Source of the DNA: Propioniciclava soli
GTDB taxonomy: Bacteria; Actinomycetota; Actinomycetes; Propionibacteriales; Propionibacteriaceae
DNA length: 64,000 bases
Direction of reading: 5' to 3'
Assembly (NCBI RefSeq): GCF_014858005.1
Contig: NZ_JACYOT010000020.1
Location: forward strand, 1-64,000
The first letter of the stretch is position 1. Each line of letters starts with the position of its first letter. Below, in pieces: positions 6,796 to 15,472 of the stretch. Made by a program: the position numbers and the translations under genes. Under the pieces are notes generated by a model that saw only the letters and a list, made by a program, of their open reading frames with translations, did not search any database and was not told where the DNA came from.

Positions 6796-8325
6796 ATGAC
6801 CACCTCCTGGCACGACTTCGACCGTCAACCCACCCTCCTGCCCGGCGGGCTGCTGGACGACCTGCGCGGCAAGGTCCTCGACCCCCAGGGCGACGTCGTC
6901 CTGGCCGGCCAGGACGTCCGCGCGACCGCGTACATCCCCGACACCCTGCTCGTCCCGGCCAACGACGCCGCCAGCATCGACGCGCTGGGAGACGTGGCCA
7001 TCGGTCACGCCTGGCAGCCCGAACCCGAGGCCGAGCCCGACCCACGGCCGTGGCGCTCCATCAAGCGGGTGAAGATCGCGCCACGCCCCGGCGTGGCCGC
7101 CCAGGCCCCCGACGCCTGGGACCTCCTGCAGAACGTCCGCCTCACCCAGCCCGAGCTGGCGGCGCGGGCGTCGCTGAACCACATCCTCACCCTCTCGCCG
7201 TTCACCGAATCCAGCCCCTTCACCCACTCCAGCCCGTTCACCGAGTCCAGTCCTTTCACCGAATCGAGCCCGTTCACCCACTCCTCGCCGCTGGGCGGCT
7301 ACGCCACGCCGGGGTGGGGCGGACGCCAACCGGTCGCCTATGTGGGCCGCCCGCCGCACCGGCGCGCGAAGCTGACGCGGCGGCGTCCGGTGGTGGCCCT
7401 ACTGGACTCGGGTTGCGGCCGACACCCGTGGCTGGACGACGTGGTCACCTGCAACCGGACCATCGACGGCCTGCCGATCGGCCTCGACGCCGCCCACGGC
7501 CCCGAGATGCTGCCCGACACGGTCGGGCCCCTGGATGGCGGGTTGGACGCCTACGCCGGGCACGGCACGTTCAGCGCCGGGCTGGTGCACCAGGCGGCGC
7601 CGGACGCCGACATCCACGCGTGGCGCATCCTGCCCGCCGAGGGGGCCCTGGTGGAGGCCGACCTCATCGACGCGCTCGACGACCTCGCCGAGCTGGTTCG
7701 CCGGGGCCGGGAGGGAGCCCCGGACGGACTGCTCATCGACGTGCTCAGCCTCTCGGTTGGGTACTACCACGAGCTGCCGGACGACCCGCTGTTCGACGGC
7801 CCGCTGTGGTCGTCGCTCGCGCGGTTGCTGGCGCTCGGCGTGGTCGTCGTCTGCGCCGCCGGCAACGACGCCACGGCGCGGCCCCGCTTCCCCGCGGCCT
7901 TCGGGCCGTGGGAGGGCGGCGGCGGGCCGATCCCGTGGGACGACTCCTCGGACGCATCTTGGGCCCCACTGGTCAGCGTCGGCGCGCTCAACCCGAACGG
8001 AACCTGCGACGCGCTCTTCAGCAACGTGGGCCCGTGGGTGCGGACCCACGCGCCCGGGGCGGCGGTGGTGAGCACCATGCCGACCACGTTCCAGGGCGGC
8101 ATGCAGGCGCAGGCGGAGTCGATGGCGTTCGGCCGGAAGCGGGCATCGGTCGACCCGGACGACTTCAGCGCCGGCTTCGGCGTGTGGAGCGGCACGTCGT
8201 TCGCCGCGCCGCTGCTGGCGGGCAGGATTGCCGCCGAGCTGCTCGACGGCCGGCGCCTGCCCGAGGATCCGGTCGCCCGGGCCCGCGAAGCGGTGGCGCG
8301 CGTGACGGGGCTGGTGTCACCCTAG
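6796..8325 (+). CDS. subtilisin-like serine protease (S8) with SPFT(E/H)S repeats
   Basis: The 509-residue S8 protease has all three catalytic residues: Asp204 in VVALLDSGCG, His256 in GHGTFSAG and Ser468 in GTSFAAPLLAG, plus the oxyanion Asn region CAAGNDA. There is no signal peptide or membrane helix, so it should act in the cytoplasm. About 190 residues precede the catalytic Asp; they include five tandem six-residue repeats SPFT(E/H)S (residues 134-163) that could serve as a linker or an autoprocessing site. The gene follows the small protein at 6 bp and precedes the CHAT gene by 4 bp. Cytoplasmic subtilase plus CHAT protease suggests a proteolytic cascade controlled by the sigma factor; that is inference from composition and order. 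Confidence 0.9.
   Translation: MTTSWHDFDRQPTLLPGGLLDDLRGKVLDPQGDVVLAGQDVRATAYIPDTLLVPANDAASIDALGDVAIGHAWQPEPEAEPDPRPWRSIKRVKIAPRPGVAAQAPDAWDLLQNVRLTQPELAARASLNHILTLSPFTESSPFTHSSPFTESSPFTESSPFTHSSPLGGYATPGWGGRQPVAYVGRPPHRRAKLTRRRPVVALLDSGCGRHPWLDDVVTCNRTIDGLPIGLDAAHGPEMLPDTVGPLDGGLDAYAGHGTFSAGLVHQAAPDADIHAWRILPAEGALVEADLIDALDDLAELVRRGREGAPDGLLIDVLSLSVGYYHELPDDPLFDGPLWSSLARLLALGVVVVCAAGNDATARPRFPAAFGPWEGGGGPIPWDDSSDASWAPLVSVGALNPNGTCDALFSNVGPWVRTHAPGAAVVSTMPTTFQGGMQAQAESMAFGRKRASVDPDDFSAGFGVWSGTSFAAPLLAGRIAAELLDGRRLPEDPVARAREAVARVTGLVSP
7195..7284 (+). repeat. 18-bp in-frame tandem repeat inside the subtilase gene
   Basis: Five 18-bp units encode SPFTES, SPFTHS, SPFTES, SPFTES and SPFTHS. Synonymous codons differ between units (TTC/CCG/CCC/CCT, GAA/GAG), so the protein pattern rather than the DNA appears to be kept. 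It lies between the N-terminal domain and the protease domain. Confidence 0.9.
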
Positions 8326-8329
8326 GAGC

Positions 8330-10750
8330 ATGCTGGGCGCTGCTGAATTGCACGCCCGGGCGCGGACGGCGACCAACGCCGGCCACCACACCCGGGCGTG
8401 CTCGTGGGCGCGCCAGGGGCTGGAGCGCCACCCCACCCCCGTCGAACGCGCCCTGCTGCTCACCACCCTCGCCTACGCCGAGGCGGAGCTCGGCCACCTC
8501 GACCTGGCCGACGGCCTGTGCCGCGACGCCCTCGCGCTCGCGGGCGTCGACGACCACACCCGCGGCACGGCGCACGGCCAGCGCGCTGTCGTGCTGCTGC
8601 GGCTGGGCCTGCCCTCGGACGCCCTGGCCGAGTTCAGCTCCGCCATCCGCACCCTGGCCGCCGACGACGAGGCACTGGGCCGCAACCTGCTGAACCGCGG
8701 CAACCTCCGCCTCGAGGCGGCGGACGCCCGCCGGGCGTTGGTCGACTTCGAGCGCGCCGCCGCGCACGCCGAGCGGACGGGCAACGCGTCCCTGCTGGCC
8801 AAGGCCCGCCACAACGCCGGTTACGCCGCCTTCCTGCTGGGCGACCACGTCCGCGCGCTCACGGCCATGGACTCCGTGGCCTCATTCTTCGCGGGCCAGG
8901 CCCCGGCCCTGCACGCCGTCTGGCTGCAGGACCGGGCCGAGGTGCTGGCTGCGGCGGGGCTCCGCGACGACGCCGTCGCCGACCTGCGGCGTGCCATCGA
9001 CCAGTTCCGCGCGGGCCGCGCACGGCGCGCGGCGGCATCCGCCGAGCTGCTGCTGGCCCGGTTGGTGGTCACCGACGATCCGGCCGAGGGGCTGCGGCTC
9101 GCGCGCCACGCGGCGTCCCGGTTCGCCGCCATGGGTGCCGATCTGTCCCGGCTGCGGGCGGACGCCGCCGCCGCGGTCTGCGCGTGCGCGGCAGGCCGTC
9201 GCCGGCTGCCCGATGTCGAGCGCCTCCTGGCCGAGCTCCGCGCCCGCGGGCTCGCCGATGAGGCCCGCCGCCTCGCGATCGCCTGGTGCGGCTGGCTGCT
9301 CGCCCAGGGGCGGTTGACGGAGGCCCGGCGCGTGCCGCTGCCCCCGTCGACGCCCCGGCGTTACGAGCCGTGGGCCGCCGCGGTGGCCGCGCAACGCCAG
9401 ATCGCCCTGGGACGCCGCGCCGACGCCCTGCGCACGCTGCGCACCACGCTCGACGGCGTCCAAGCCCTCGCCTCGACCCTGGGCAGCCTGGAACTGCAGA
9501 CCTCACTCTCCGGCGCGCTGACCCGGCTCGGACAGCTGGGGTTGTCGGTGGCGCTGGCGCGACCCGACGTCGACCTGGTGCTCGAGTGGTCCGAGCGGAC
9601 GCGGGCGGCGTCCTCCCGCGTGGTGGGCGTCCGGCCACCGACGGACGCCGCGCAGGCCGACGACCTGACCGAGCTCCGCGCCCTGCACGCCTTCGGCGGC
9701 GACCCCGCCCGGCAGCGCGAGCTGCGCCGCCGCATCCGGGAGCGGGCCTGGCAGGCGGGCGGCTCCGGCGCGACGCAGCCCGTCGCGACGCGGGACGAGT
9801 TGGGCGCCGCGCTCGCGGCCGCAGACGCCACGTCGGTGTGCCTGTTCGTCAGCGACGCCGAGCTGGACGCCGTCGTGGTGGACGGCGCGGGTGGGGGGAC
9901 GCTGGTGCGGCTCGGGCCGCTCGGCGGGCTGGCGTCCGAACTGGCGGGGCTGCGGGCCGATCTCGACGTGGCGGCGGCCGACCTCCCCGCCCCCTTCGCG
10001 CCCCGCGTCCGGGCCGGGCTCGTCCAGCGGCTGGCCCAGCTGGACGCCACCTGGCTCGCCCCGGCCCTCGCCCGCGTGACCACCCGCCGCGTGGTGCTGG
10101 TCACCCCCGGTCTGTTCTCCTTGGTGCCGTGGCCGCTGCTCCCGAGCCTGCGCGACCGAGCGGTCACCGTGCCGCGGAGCGCCACCGCCTGGGCCCGGCC
10201 CCCGGCGCGGCGCGCCCTGACCCGCCCCCTGCTCGTGGCCGGGCCATCGCTGCGCCGGGCCGCCGATGAGGTGGGCGCCTGCGCGACCCACTGGGGCGAT
10301 CCGGAGGTGCTCACCGGCCCGGACGCCACCGTGGAGGCGGTGGGCACGGCCACACTGCGCAGCGATGTGGTGCACGTCGCCGCCCACGGCCACCACCATG
10401 CGCTCAACCCGCTGTTCAGCCACGTCGACCTCGCCGACGGCCCCGCCTTCGGCTACGAGCTGGACCGGCTGGTGACGCTGCCCGACACGGTGGTGCTGTC
10501 GGCCTGCGAGCTGGGGGCGGTCGGCGCCGGCGATGACCCGTTGGGGCTGGCGACGGCCCTGCTGCACGCGGGCGTCCGCACCGTGCTGGCCTCCCCCGTG
10601 GCCCTGTCCGACGACGCCGCCGCGCGGCTCATGCCCGACCTGCACGCGCGGTTGGCGTCCGGCAGTCCGCCGGCGGACGCCCTCGCCGCGAGCGTCGCGG
10701 CGTTCGGGCCCGACGCGCCGCCGCTGGTGTGCTTCGGGGCCGGGTGGTGA
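8330..10750 (+). CDS. TPR-repeat protein with C-terminal CHAT protease domain
   Basis: The 806-residue protein begins with helical repeats (about residues 1-400) of the TPR type: Ala/Leu-rich pairs such as LTTLAYAEAELGHLDLADGL and ALVDFERAAAHAERTG. The C-terminal third is a CHAT domain (caspase-like, clan CD) with catalytic His686 in HVAAHG and Cys726 in LSACELG, followed by the family pattern LATALLHAGVRTVLAS. CHAT enzymes with TPR sensors include the Craspase-type and gasdermin-processing proteases, which stay inactive until a partner engages the repeats. The ATG follows GGAG at 8325-8328. Being last in an operon with a sigma factor and a subtilase, it may cleave the small operon protein, the subtilase or the sigma control module; the target is unknown. 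Confidence 0.9.
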   Translation: MLGAAELHARARTATNAGHHTRACSWARQGLERHPTPVERALLLTTLAYAEAELGHLDLADGLCRDALALAGVDDHTRGTAHGQRAVVLLRLGLPSDALAEFSSAIRTLAADDEALGRNLLNRGNLRLEAADARRALVDFERAAAHAERTGNASLLAKARHNAGYAAFLLGDHVRALTAMDSVASFFAGQAPALHAVWLQDRAEVLAAAGLRDDAVADLRRAIDQFRAGRARRAAASAELLLARLVVTDDPAEGLRLARHAASRFAAMGADLSRLRADAAAAVCACAAGRRRLPDVERLLAELRARGLADEARRLAIAWCGWLLAQGRLTEARRVPLPPSTPRRYEPWAAAVAAQRQIALGRRADALRTLRTTLDGVQALASTLGSLELQTSLSGALTRLGQLGLSVALARPDVDLVLEWSERTRAASSRVVGVRPPTDAAQADDLTELRALHAFGGDPARQRELRRRIRERAWQAGGSGATQPVATRDELGAALAAADATSVCLFVSDAELDAVVVDGAGGGTLVRLGPLGGLASELAGLRADLDVAAADLPAPFAPRVRAGLVQRLAQLDATWLAPALARVTTRRVVLVTPGLFSLVPWPLLPSLRDRAVTVPRSATAWARPPARRALTRPLLVAGPSLRRAADEVGACATHWGDPEVLTGPDATVEAVGTATLRSDVVHVAAHGHHHALNPLFSHVDLADGPAFGYELDRLVTLPDTVVLSACELGAVGAGDDPLGLATALLHAGVRTVLASPVALSDDAAARLMPDLHARLASGSPPADALAASVAAFGPDAPPLVCFGAGW

Positions 10751-10760
10751 GGGCCGGTGA

Positions 10761-11510
10761 CTATTCGCCGACCGCGCGACGCAGGTCGGCTTCCTCGCGA
10801 GTGTCTTCCGCCGGAGCGTCGGAGGGCAGGTCCGCGGTGACGGGAAGGGCGGCCGTGGTGGGGGCCGGCATCGAGAGGTCGATGGTGCGCACGGTGCGGG
10901 GGGCCAGCGGGCGGCTGACGTAGGTGGGGGCGGTGATCGGCACCGGATCCCACAGCGAGCCGGTGGATTCGACGGGCACCGACAGCTCGACCGACGCATC
11001 GTCGGCGTCCGGGGCCTCGTCGGTGAGGACGAGGGCGATCGTGTCCTCCTCGGCGTCCGCGCCGCGGATGATGCGGGCACGGCGGTCGAGGTCACGCCGC
11101 ATGGCGCGCACCGAGAAGCGCGCCACGCCCAGGAACGCGACCACGAGGGCGACCGGCACCAGCACCCCCCACCACGCGGTGAGGCCGAAGGCGGCGAACG
11201 CGACCACGGTGAGCGTGGCCAGCACGAGGAAGGTCAGGACGCGGCGCCGGCGGCGGGCGGCGCCGGCGTCGATGGCGGCCAGCTCACGCAGCGCGGCCCG
11301 GCGGTTGAGGGGCGTCGAGACGACGGCGTTGGCGTCCTCCGCCGAGTCCAAGGGGGTGCCGCGACGCACGATCGTGACGGTGCCGGTGAAGGGGTCGCCG
11401 GGCTCGACCTCGTCCATGAGCCCGTTGTCGCGGCGGTTGAGGAACAGCGGAATCAGGTAGATCAGCCAGAAGGCCGCCACGAACCCGAAAACCAGACCCT
11501 CCACACCCAT
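10761..11510 (-). CDS. sepX: SepX/GlpR-like membrane protein (cell-division receptor)
   Basis: This 249-residue protein has an N-terminal membrane helix (GLVFGFVAAFWLIYLIPLFL, residues 4-23) followed by the signature NRRDNG. Two more hydrophobic segments lie at about residues 88-125, and a long acidic, proline-rich disordered tail follows. This matches the actinobacterial SepX/GlpR family, which anchors the gephyrin-like protein Glp or other divisome parts to the membrane. Its neighbours support this: rimJ and the degenerate MoeA homologue (glp) lie directly upstream on the same strand, the order seen in mycobacteria. The start is ATG 11510. The gene converges with the CHAT gene, leaving only 10 bases between the stops. 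Confidence 0.75.
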   Translation of the reverse strand: MGVEGLVFGFVAAFWLIYLIPLFLNRRDNGLMDEVEPGDPFTGTVTIVRRGTPLDSAEDANAVVSTPLNRRAALRELAAIDAGAARRRRRVLTFLVLATLTVVAFAAFGLTAWWGVLVPVALVVAFLGVARFSVRAMRRDLDRRARIIRGADAEEDTIALVLTDEAPDADDASVELSVPVESTGSLWDPVPITAPTYVSRPLAPRTVRTIDLSMPAPTTAALPVTADLPSDAPAEDTREEADLRRAVGE

Positions 11511-11613
11511 GCGTCGAGGGTAGGGGGCGGCTCGGCGGGCGCTCCGGGCGACGCGCCGCGTCCCGTCCGATCCAGGACGCAGGTCAGAGCGGGGGCGCTG
11601 CTGGCGCGCGATC

Positions 11614-12234
11614 TCAGGGGCCGGCGAGGCGTCCGATGACCCCCTCGGGCTCGACCTCCTCGGCGTGCAGCACGTAGACCGCGTGGTCGCGCCAGGCACC
11701 GTCCACGTGCATGAAGGCGGGCCGGATGCCCTCCAGCCGCAGCCCGAGCTTCTCCACCACCCGGATGGACTTGGTGTTCTCGGGGCGGATGGCCACCTCG
11801 AGGCGGTGCAGCTCGAGGGCCTCGAACATGTGATCGGCGGCCAGGGCGAGCGCCGTGGGGGCGATGCCGCGGCCCGCGAGCCCCTGGGCGACCCAGTAGC
11901 CGGCCATGCCCCAGCGCGCCGAGCCGTGGACGATGCCGGTGATCGACATCTGCCCCGCCAGGCGGGGGCGCTCCCCCTCCGGCGCCCACATGATCGCCCA
12001 CGGCAGCGAACGGCCGGCGCGGGCGTCCGCGGCGAAGCTGCGCACCATCTCGGCGTAGGTGATGCCTTGACCGGACGACCCGGGCGGTCGGGTGGAGTCC
12101 CACGGCCGGGTCCACTCGGTGTTGAGCGCGCGGACGGCGTGGTACTCGGCCTCGTCGCGGCGGCGCAGCGGGCGCAGCAGCACCGGGCCGTGCCGCAGCG
12201 TGACGGGCCAGCGGCGCGACCCGAAGAGGGTCAC
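11614..12234 (-). CDS. rimJ: GNAT acetyltransferase, RimJ-like
   Basis: The 206-residue protein is of the RimJ/RimL type (N-alpha-acetylation of ribosomal or other proteins). It shows the acetyl-CoA binding region in GYWVAQGLAGRGIAPTAL and the family blocks LHRLEVAIRPENTKSIRVVE and KLGLRLEGIRPAFMHVDGAW. The start is GTG 12234, overlapping the glp stop as GTGA, so translation is probably coupled. The longer frame reading back to 12282 lies inside glp and is not used. Conserved linkage between glp and sepX suggests a role tied to envelope growth, although its substrate is not evident. Confidence 0.85.
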   Translation of the reverse strand: MTLFGSRRWPVTLRHGPVLLRPLRRRDEAEYHAVRALNTEWTRPWDSTRPPGSSGQGITYAEMVRSFAADARAGRSLPWAIMWAPEGERPRLAGQMSITGIVHGSARWGMAGYWVAQGLAGRGIAPTALALAADHMFEALELHRLEVAIRPENTKSIRVVEKLGLRLEGIRPAFMHVDGAWRDHAVYVLHAEEVEPEGVIGRLAGP

Positions 12235-13550
12235 CGGACCGCTTCGTCGCCCCGCGCGCCGGCGTCGTCGAGCACGATGCACTCCACCTGGGAGCCCGCG
12301 TCGGCCCCGGCCCAGCCCTCGGGAATGACGAGCAGCACGTTGGCGCGCGCCAGGTCCCAGGCCAGCTCGGAGTCCACGCCGCTCACGGGGCGCACCGTCT
12401 GGTCCGACGACCAGACGGCCGGGATGTACTGCGTGATGCCGTCCGGCACCTCGAGGCGCTCGGCGACGAAGCCATCGACGCGCGGGGCCGCGAGCGGGTC
12501 GGACTCGTTGAGCTTGTGGATCACCGGACGCACGAAGGCGTGGTAACCGACATAGGCGCTGACGACCCCGGCGGGCAGGATCACCATGGGCGTCCGGTCG
12601 TTGCCCAGCGCGGCGAACGCGTACCGCGATTCGCGGTTGAGGGCCACGACGGCCTCATCGAGCTCGCCCATGCCCTCGGCGACCTCGCGGATCAGCTCGC
12701 CGCCACCGACCGCGACGATCAGGTCGGCGCGGATCTGCTGGTCGGCGATCGTCTGGCGGATCTCGCGGGCGTCGCTGCTGATGATGCCGAGCGGGTAGAC
12801 CGTGGCGCCGTCCGCGCGGGCCGCCGCCGTGATGAGCGTGGTGGCGGCGTCGTAACGCTGCTGCGGCTGGGTGAGCGCCTGGCCGGGCGCGACGAGACCG
12901 TCGCCCACCGTGAACACCACGATGCGCGGACGCGGGCGCACCAGCACCTTGTCGAGGCCCACCTCGGCGAGCACCGCCACCGACCGCGGCGTCAGCACGT
13001 CGCCGGCCGCCAGCAGGGGCGTCCCGTCGGCCAGCTCGGAGCCGGCACGGCGGAGGTTGTCGTACAGCCGGGTCTCGGTGCCGATGCGCACGTAGCCGTC
13101 CTCACCCAGGACGCCGTACGCGTCGGGCACGACCGCGTCGACCCCCTCGGGGATCATGCCGCCCTCTTCGATGCGAATCGCGGCGCCCGCGACGAGCGGG
13201 GCGCCCGGCGCCTCGCCGGCGGCGATCTGGTCGACGACGTAGAGCTCCTTGGGCACCTCCGGGGTGGCCCCCACGAGGTCGGAGCCGCGGACGGCCCAGC
13301 CGCCGACGCGCGCCGTCGTGACGAGCGGCAGGTCGAGGTCGGAGCGGATGTCCTCACACAGCGTGAGCCCGGGGACGTCAAAGATCTGCATGCCGAACGG
13401 ACGGATCGCCCCGACCTGGTCGAGCAGGAACGCGCGCTGCTCGGTCACCGACCGACGGGTGATCTGGGGAACAGGTGCGGCAGGGGTCTCGGCAGCCGGC
13501 GCGGCGTCCGCGTCGGTCTCCGAGGTCTTCTTGCGTCCGAAAAGGGCCAT
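12231..13550 (-). CDS. glp: Glp, gephyrin/MoeA-like division protein with degenerate active site
   Basis: The 439-residue protein has the MoeA fold but lost its enzymatic motifs. The loop that reads NSAMDGFA in the MoeA at 20455 reads TTARVGGWA here. GDELVPPG is replaced by GDGLVAPGQ, SGGVSVGD by VGGGELIRE, and PGNPLSA by PAGVVSAY. A short charged N-terminus (MALFGRKK) and an acidic linker precede the fold. In Corynebacterium and Mycobacterium this gene in the glp-rimJ-glpR order encodes a gephyrin-like scaffold for FtsZ and the membrane receptor GlpR/SepX. The start is ATG 13550; the longer frame upstream overlaps the divergent 5-FCL gene. The paralogue in the molybdenum cluster presumably does the cofactor chemistry. 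Confidence 0.8.
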   Translation of the reverse strand: MALFGRKKTSETDADAAPAAETPAAPVPQITRRSVTEQRAFLLDQVGAIRPFGMQIFDVPGLTLCEDIRSDLDLPLVTTARVGGWAVRGSDLVGATPEVPKELYVVDQIAAGEAPGAPLVAGAAIRIEEGGMIPEGVDAVVPDAYGVLGEDGYVRIGTETRLYDNLRRAGSELADGTPLLAAGDVLTPRSVAVLAEVGLDKVLVRPRPRIVVFTVGDGLVAPGQALTQPQQRYDAATTLITAAARADGATVYPLGIISSDAREIRQTIADQQIRADLIVAVGGGELIREVAEGMGELDEAVVALNRESRYAFAALGNDRTPMVILPAGVVSAYVGYHAFVRPVIHKLNESDPLAAPRVDGFVAERLEVPDGITQYIPAVWSSDQTVRPVSGVDSELAWDLARANVLLVIPEGWAGADAGSQVECIVLDDAGARGDEAVR

Positions 13551-13567
13551 GAAACTACGATAAACGG

Positions 13568-14311
13568 GTGACTGGGCAGCCGAGCGGAGCGACCCGGCGA
13601 GCCCGGGCAAATGGCAACCCGATCGGCAACCCTGCCCCGGGTGCTGCCCCCGGTGCGCCCACGCCGGTGGGCATGCCGTCGAAGGCTGCCCTGCGGGCCG
13701 AGCTCCGCGCAGCTCGTGAGCGCGCGACACCCGCCGAGCGGGCGGCGCGCGACCGGGCGCGCCTGACCCATTTGCTGCAGCTGGCCAGCGGTCACAGTGC
13801 CGTCGCGTGCTATCTCTCCGTGCCGCCGGAGCCCGACACCACCGTGTTCGTCGACGCCCTCCACGCCCGGGGGGTGCGGGTGCTGTTGCCCCTGCTGCGC
13901 GGACGCCGCACGCCCGCCTGGGCGTGGTACGCCGGCCCGGGGACGCTGGTGCCCGGGTGGCGCGGGATTCCCGAGCCGGGGCCGGACGCGTCTGCGTCGG
14001 CTGGGCTCGCGGGGCCGGCGTCGGAGAGGCCGGTGGCGCTGGAGCCGGTGTCGTTGGGGTCGGTGTCGTTGGGGTCGGTGTCGCTGGTGGTGACGTCGGC
14101 GCTGGCCGCGACCGTCGAGGGCGTGCGGCTGGGGGTCGGCGGCGGCTGGTACGACCGCGCCCTGCCCAGCGCCGCCGCGGGCTGCGTCACGGCGGCGGTG
14201 CTGGACGCCGCGGCCGTCCTTGACACTCTGCCCCGTGACCCGTGGGACGTCACGGTCGACGTGCTCGTCACCGAACACGGGCTCGTGCCGACCCGACCCG
14301 CGGGCCGCTGA
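13568..14311 (+). CDS. 5-formyltetrahydrofolate cyclo-ligase
   Basis: The 247-residue protein converts 5-formyl-THF to 5,10-methenyl-THF using ATP. Family features are the N-terminal KAALRAELRAARERATPAE, then ACYLSVPPEPDT and the C-terminal signature GVRLGVGGGWYDRAL. GTG 13568 is the first start; ATG 13673 (MPSKAALRA) matches the usual length better because the first 35 residues are proline- and glycine-rich. Residues about 158-176 contain a tandem SLGSV repeat produced by a 15-bp DNA repeat just before the conserved core. The gene is divergent from glp, separated by only 17 bp, as in other actinobacteria. Confidence 0.85.
   Translation: MTGQPSGATRRARANGNPIGNPAPGAAPGAPTPVGMPSKAALRAELRAARERATPAERAARDRARLTHLLQLASGHSAVACYLSVPPEPDTTVFVDALHARGVRVLLPLLRGRRTPAWAWYAGPGTLVPGWRGIPEPGPDASASAGLAGPASERPVALEPVSLGSVSLGSVSLVVTSALAATVEGVRLGVGGGWYDRALPSAAAGCVTAAVLDAAAVLDTLPRDPWDVTVDVLVTEHGLVPTRPAGR
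14047..14091 (+). repeat. 15-bp tandem repeat in the 5-FCL gene
   Basis: Two identical 15-bp units (GGTGTCGTTGGGGTC) and a partial third encode SLGSV-type repeats in a surface loop. Slippage could change the length without shifting the frame. Confidence 0.75.
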
Positions 14312-14399
14312 CTCACCTGCCGGCGGGGCGGACCGGGAATGGCGGGGGCGCCCGGCTTCGTTATCATCGGCGGTTGTTCCGTCCGCGAAGGAAGCGCCC

Positions 14400-14774
14400 A
14401 TGCCCACGTACCAGTACCGCTGCGCCGACTGTGGCGCCGAGCTCGAGGCCGTCCAGGCCTTCACCGACGACGCCCTGACCGTGTGCCCGCAGTGCGACGG
14501 GAACCTCCGCAAGGTGTTCAGCGCCGTCGGTGTGGTGTTCAAGGGCTCGGGCTTCTACGCCACCGACAGCCGCACCCGCGGCAAGAACGAGACCGCCAAG
14601 GGTTCCGGGGCCGAGGGCGGCTCGGGTGGCTCAGAGTCTTCGGCCTCGTCGGGGTCGGCGAAGGACAAGGCCAGCTCACCCTCCGGCACAGGCCAGGCCA
14701 CGGCGTCGGGTTCGGGGTCGTCGGGTTCAGGCTCGTCGGGTTCGGGCAGTGGGTCCGGGAGCGGGTCGCGCTGA
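14400..14774 (+). CDS. FmdB-family zinc-ribbon protein
   Basis: The 124-residue protein starts with the FmdB signature MPTYQYRCADCGAELE and a CxxC pair repeated at CPQC (about residues 25-28), giving a single zinc ribbon over the first 50 residues. FmdB-type proteins are putative regulators; their function is mostly undefined. The last 60 residues are low-complexity Gly/Ser (GSGSSGSGSSGSGSGSGSGS), longer than in most relatives and probably disordered. It lies between 5-FCL and the SAF-domain gene in the conserved order that also leads to mscL. Confidence 0.85.
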   Translation: MPTYQYRCADCGAELEAVQAFTDDALTVCPQCDGNLRKVFSAVGVVFKGSGFYATDSRTRGKNETAKGSGAEGGSGGSESSASSGSAKDKASSPSGTGQATASGSGSSGSGSSGSGSGSGSGSR

Positions 14775-14848
14775 CCTCCAGGCCAAGCACCCTCGCGGGG
14801 GCCATTCCGCTCTGACAAGGTGTGACACCGGCGTCCTAATGTCTGGGC

Positions 14849-15472
14849 GTGAGACGACCCGGAATGTCCCGTGCGGTGGTTCCTTGGCCGCTGCGCCGCT
14901 TCCTGCACCTGCGGCGCCGATCGCTGGCTGCGCTGGCGGCCGCCGTCGCGGTGCTGGCGACCCTGTCGGTGCTGGCCCCACGCCCACCGGAGCTGACGTC
15001 CGTGGTGGTCGCCGCCCGGGACCTGCCGGGCGGAACGGTGCTGGTCGCGTCCGACCTCACCACCCTGCCCGTGGCGCCGGGCACCTTTCCGGATGACGTG
15101 CTGCTCGACCCCGCCACCGCCGTGGGGCGCACGCTGAACGGGCCCGCCTCGGCACGGACGCCGATCACCGCGACGGCTCTGGCCGAGGGCCAGCGGCTGG
15201 CCCGGGACGGCTTCGTCGTGACCGCCCTGCCCCTGGCGGACGCCGCGATCGCACCGCTCGTCCAGCCGGGCACCCGGGTCGACCTGTTCAGCACCGGCGG
15301 TGATGCCGAGTCCTTGGCCCAGAACGTCCGCGTCGTGGCGGTGCCCGCTCCGGCGACGGGTGCGTTCGGGGCGTCCGGCGCGGGGGCAGCGCTGGTCGAG
15401 GTGACGCCGGACGTGGCGGCCCGCCTCACCGTGGCCGCCCAGACCGGCGGAGTTGCCATCGCCCTGCGCTGA
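14849..15472 (+). CDS. SAF-domain (CpaB-like) membrane protein
   Basis: The 207-residue protein has one N-terminal membrane helix (about residues 25-47, LAALAAAVAVLATLSVLAPR) followed by a SAF domain (VVVAARDLPGGTVLVASDL). A second domain resembles CpaB of Flp pilus assembly (DAAIAPLVQPGTRVDLFS). The start is GTG 14849, with ATG 14864 as an alternative. No pilus genes are nearby. The position before mscL is typical of actinobacteria, where this protein has no defined role. Most of it should be extracytoplasmic. Confidence 0.75.
   Translation: MRRPGMSRAVVPWPLRRFLHLRRRSLAALAAAVAVLATLSVLAPRPPELTSVVVAARDLPGGTVLVASDLTTLPVAPGTFPDDVLLDPATAVGRTLNGPASARTPITATALAEGQRLARDGFVVTALPLADAAIAPLVQPGTRVDLFSTGGDAESLAQNVRVVAVPAPATGAFGASGAGAALVEVTPDVAARLTVAAQTGGVAIALR

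Noticed and set aside
13568-13672. A separate small gene before the 5-FCL core
   Set aside because: It is in frame with 5-FCL, has no conserved sequence, and is best seen as an N-terminal extension or an early start.
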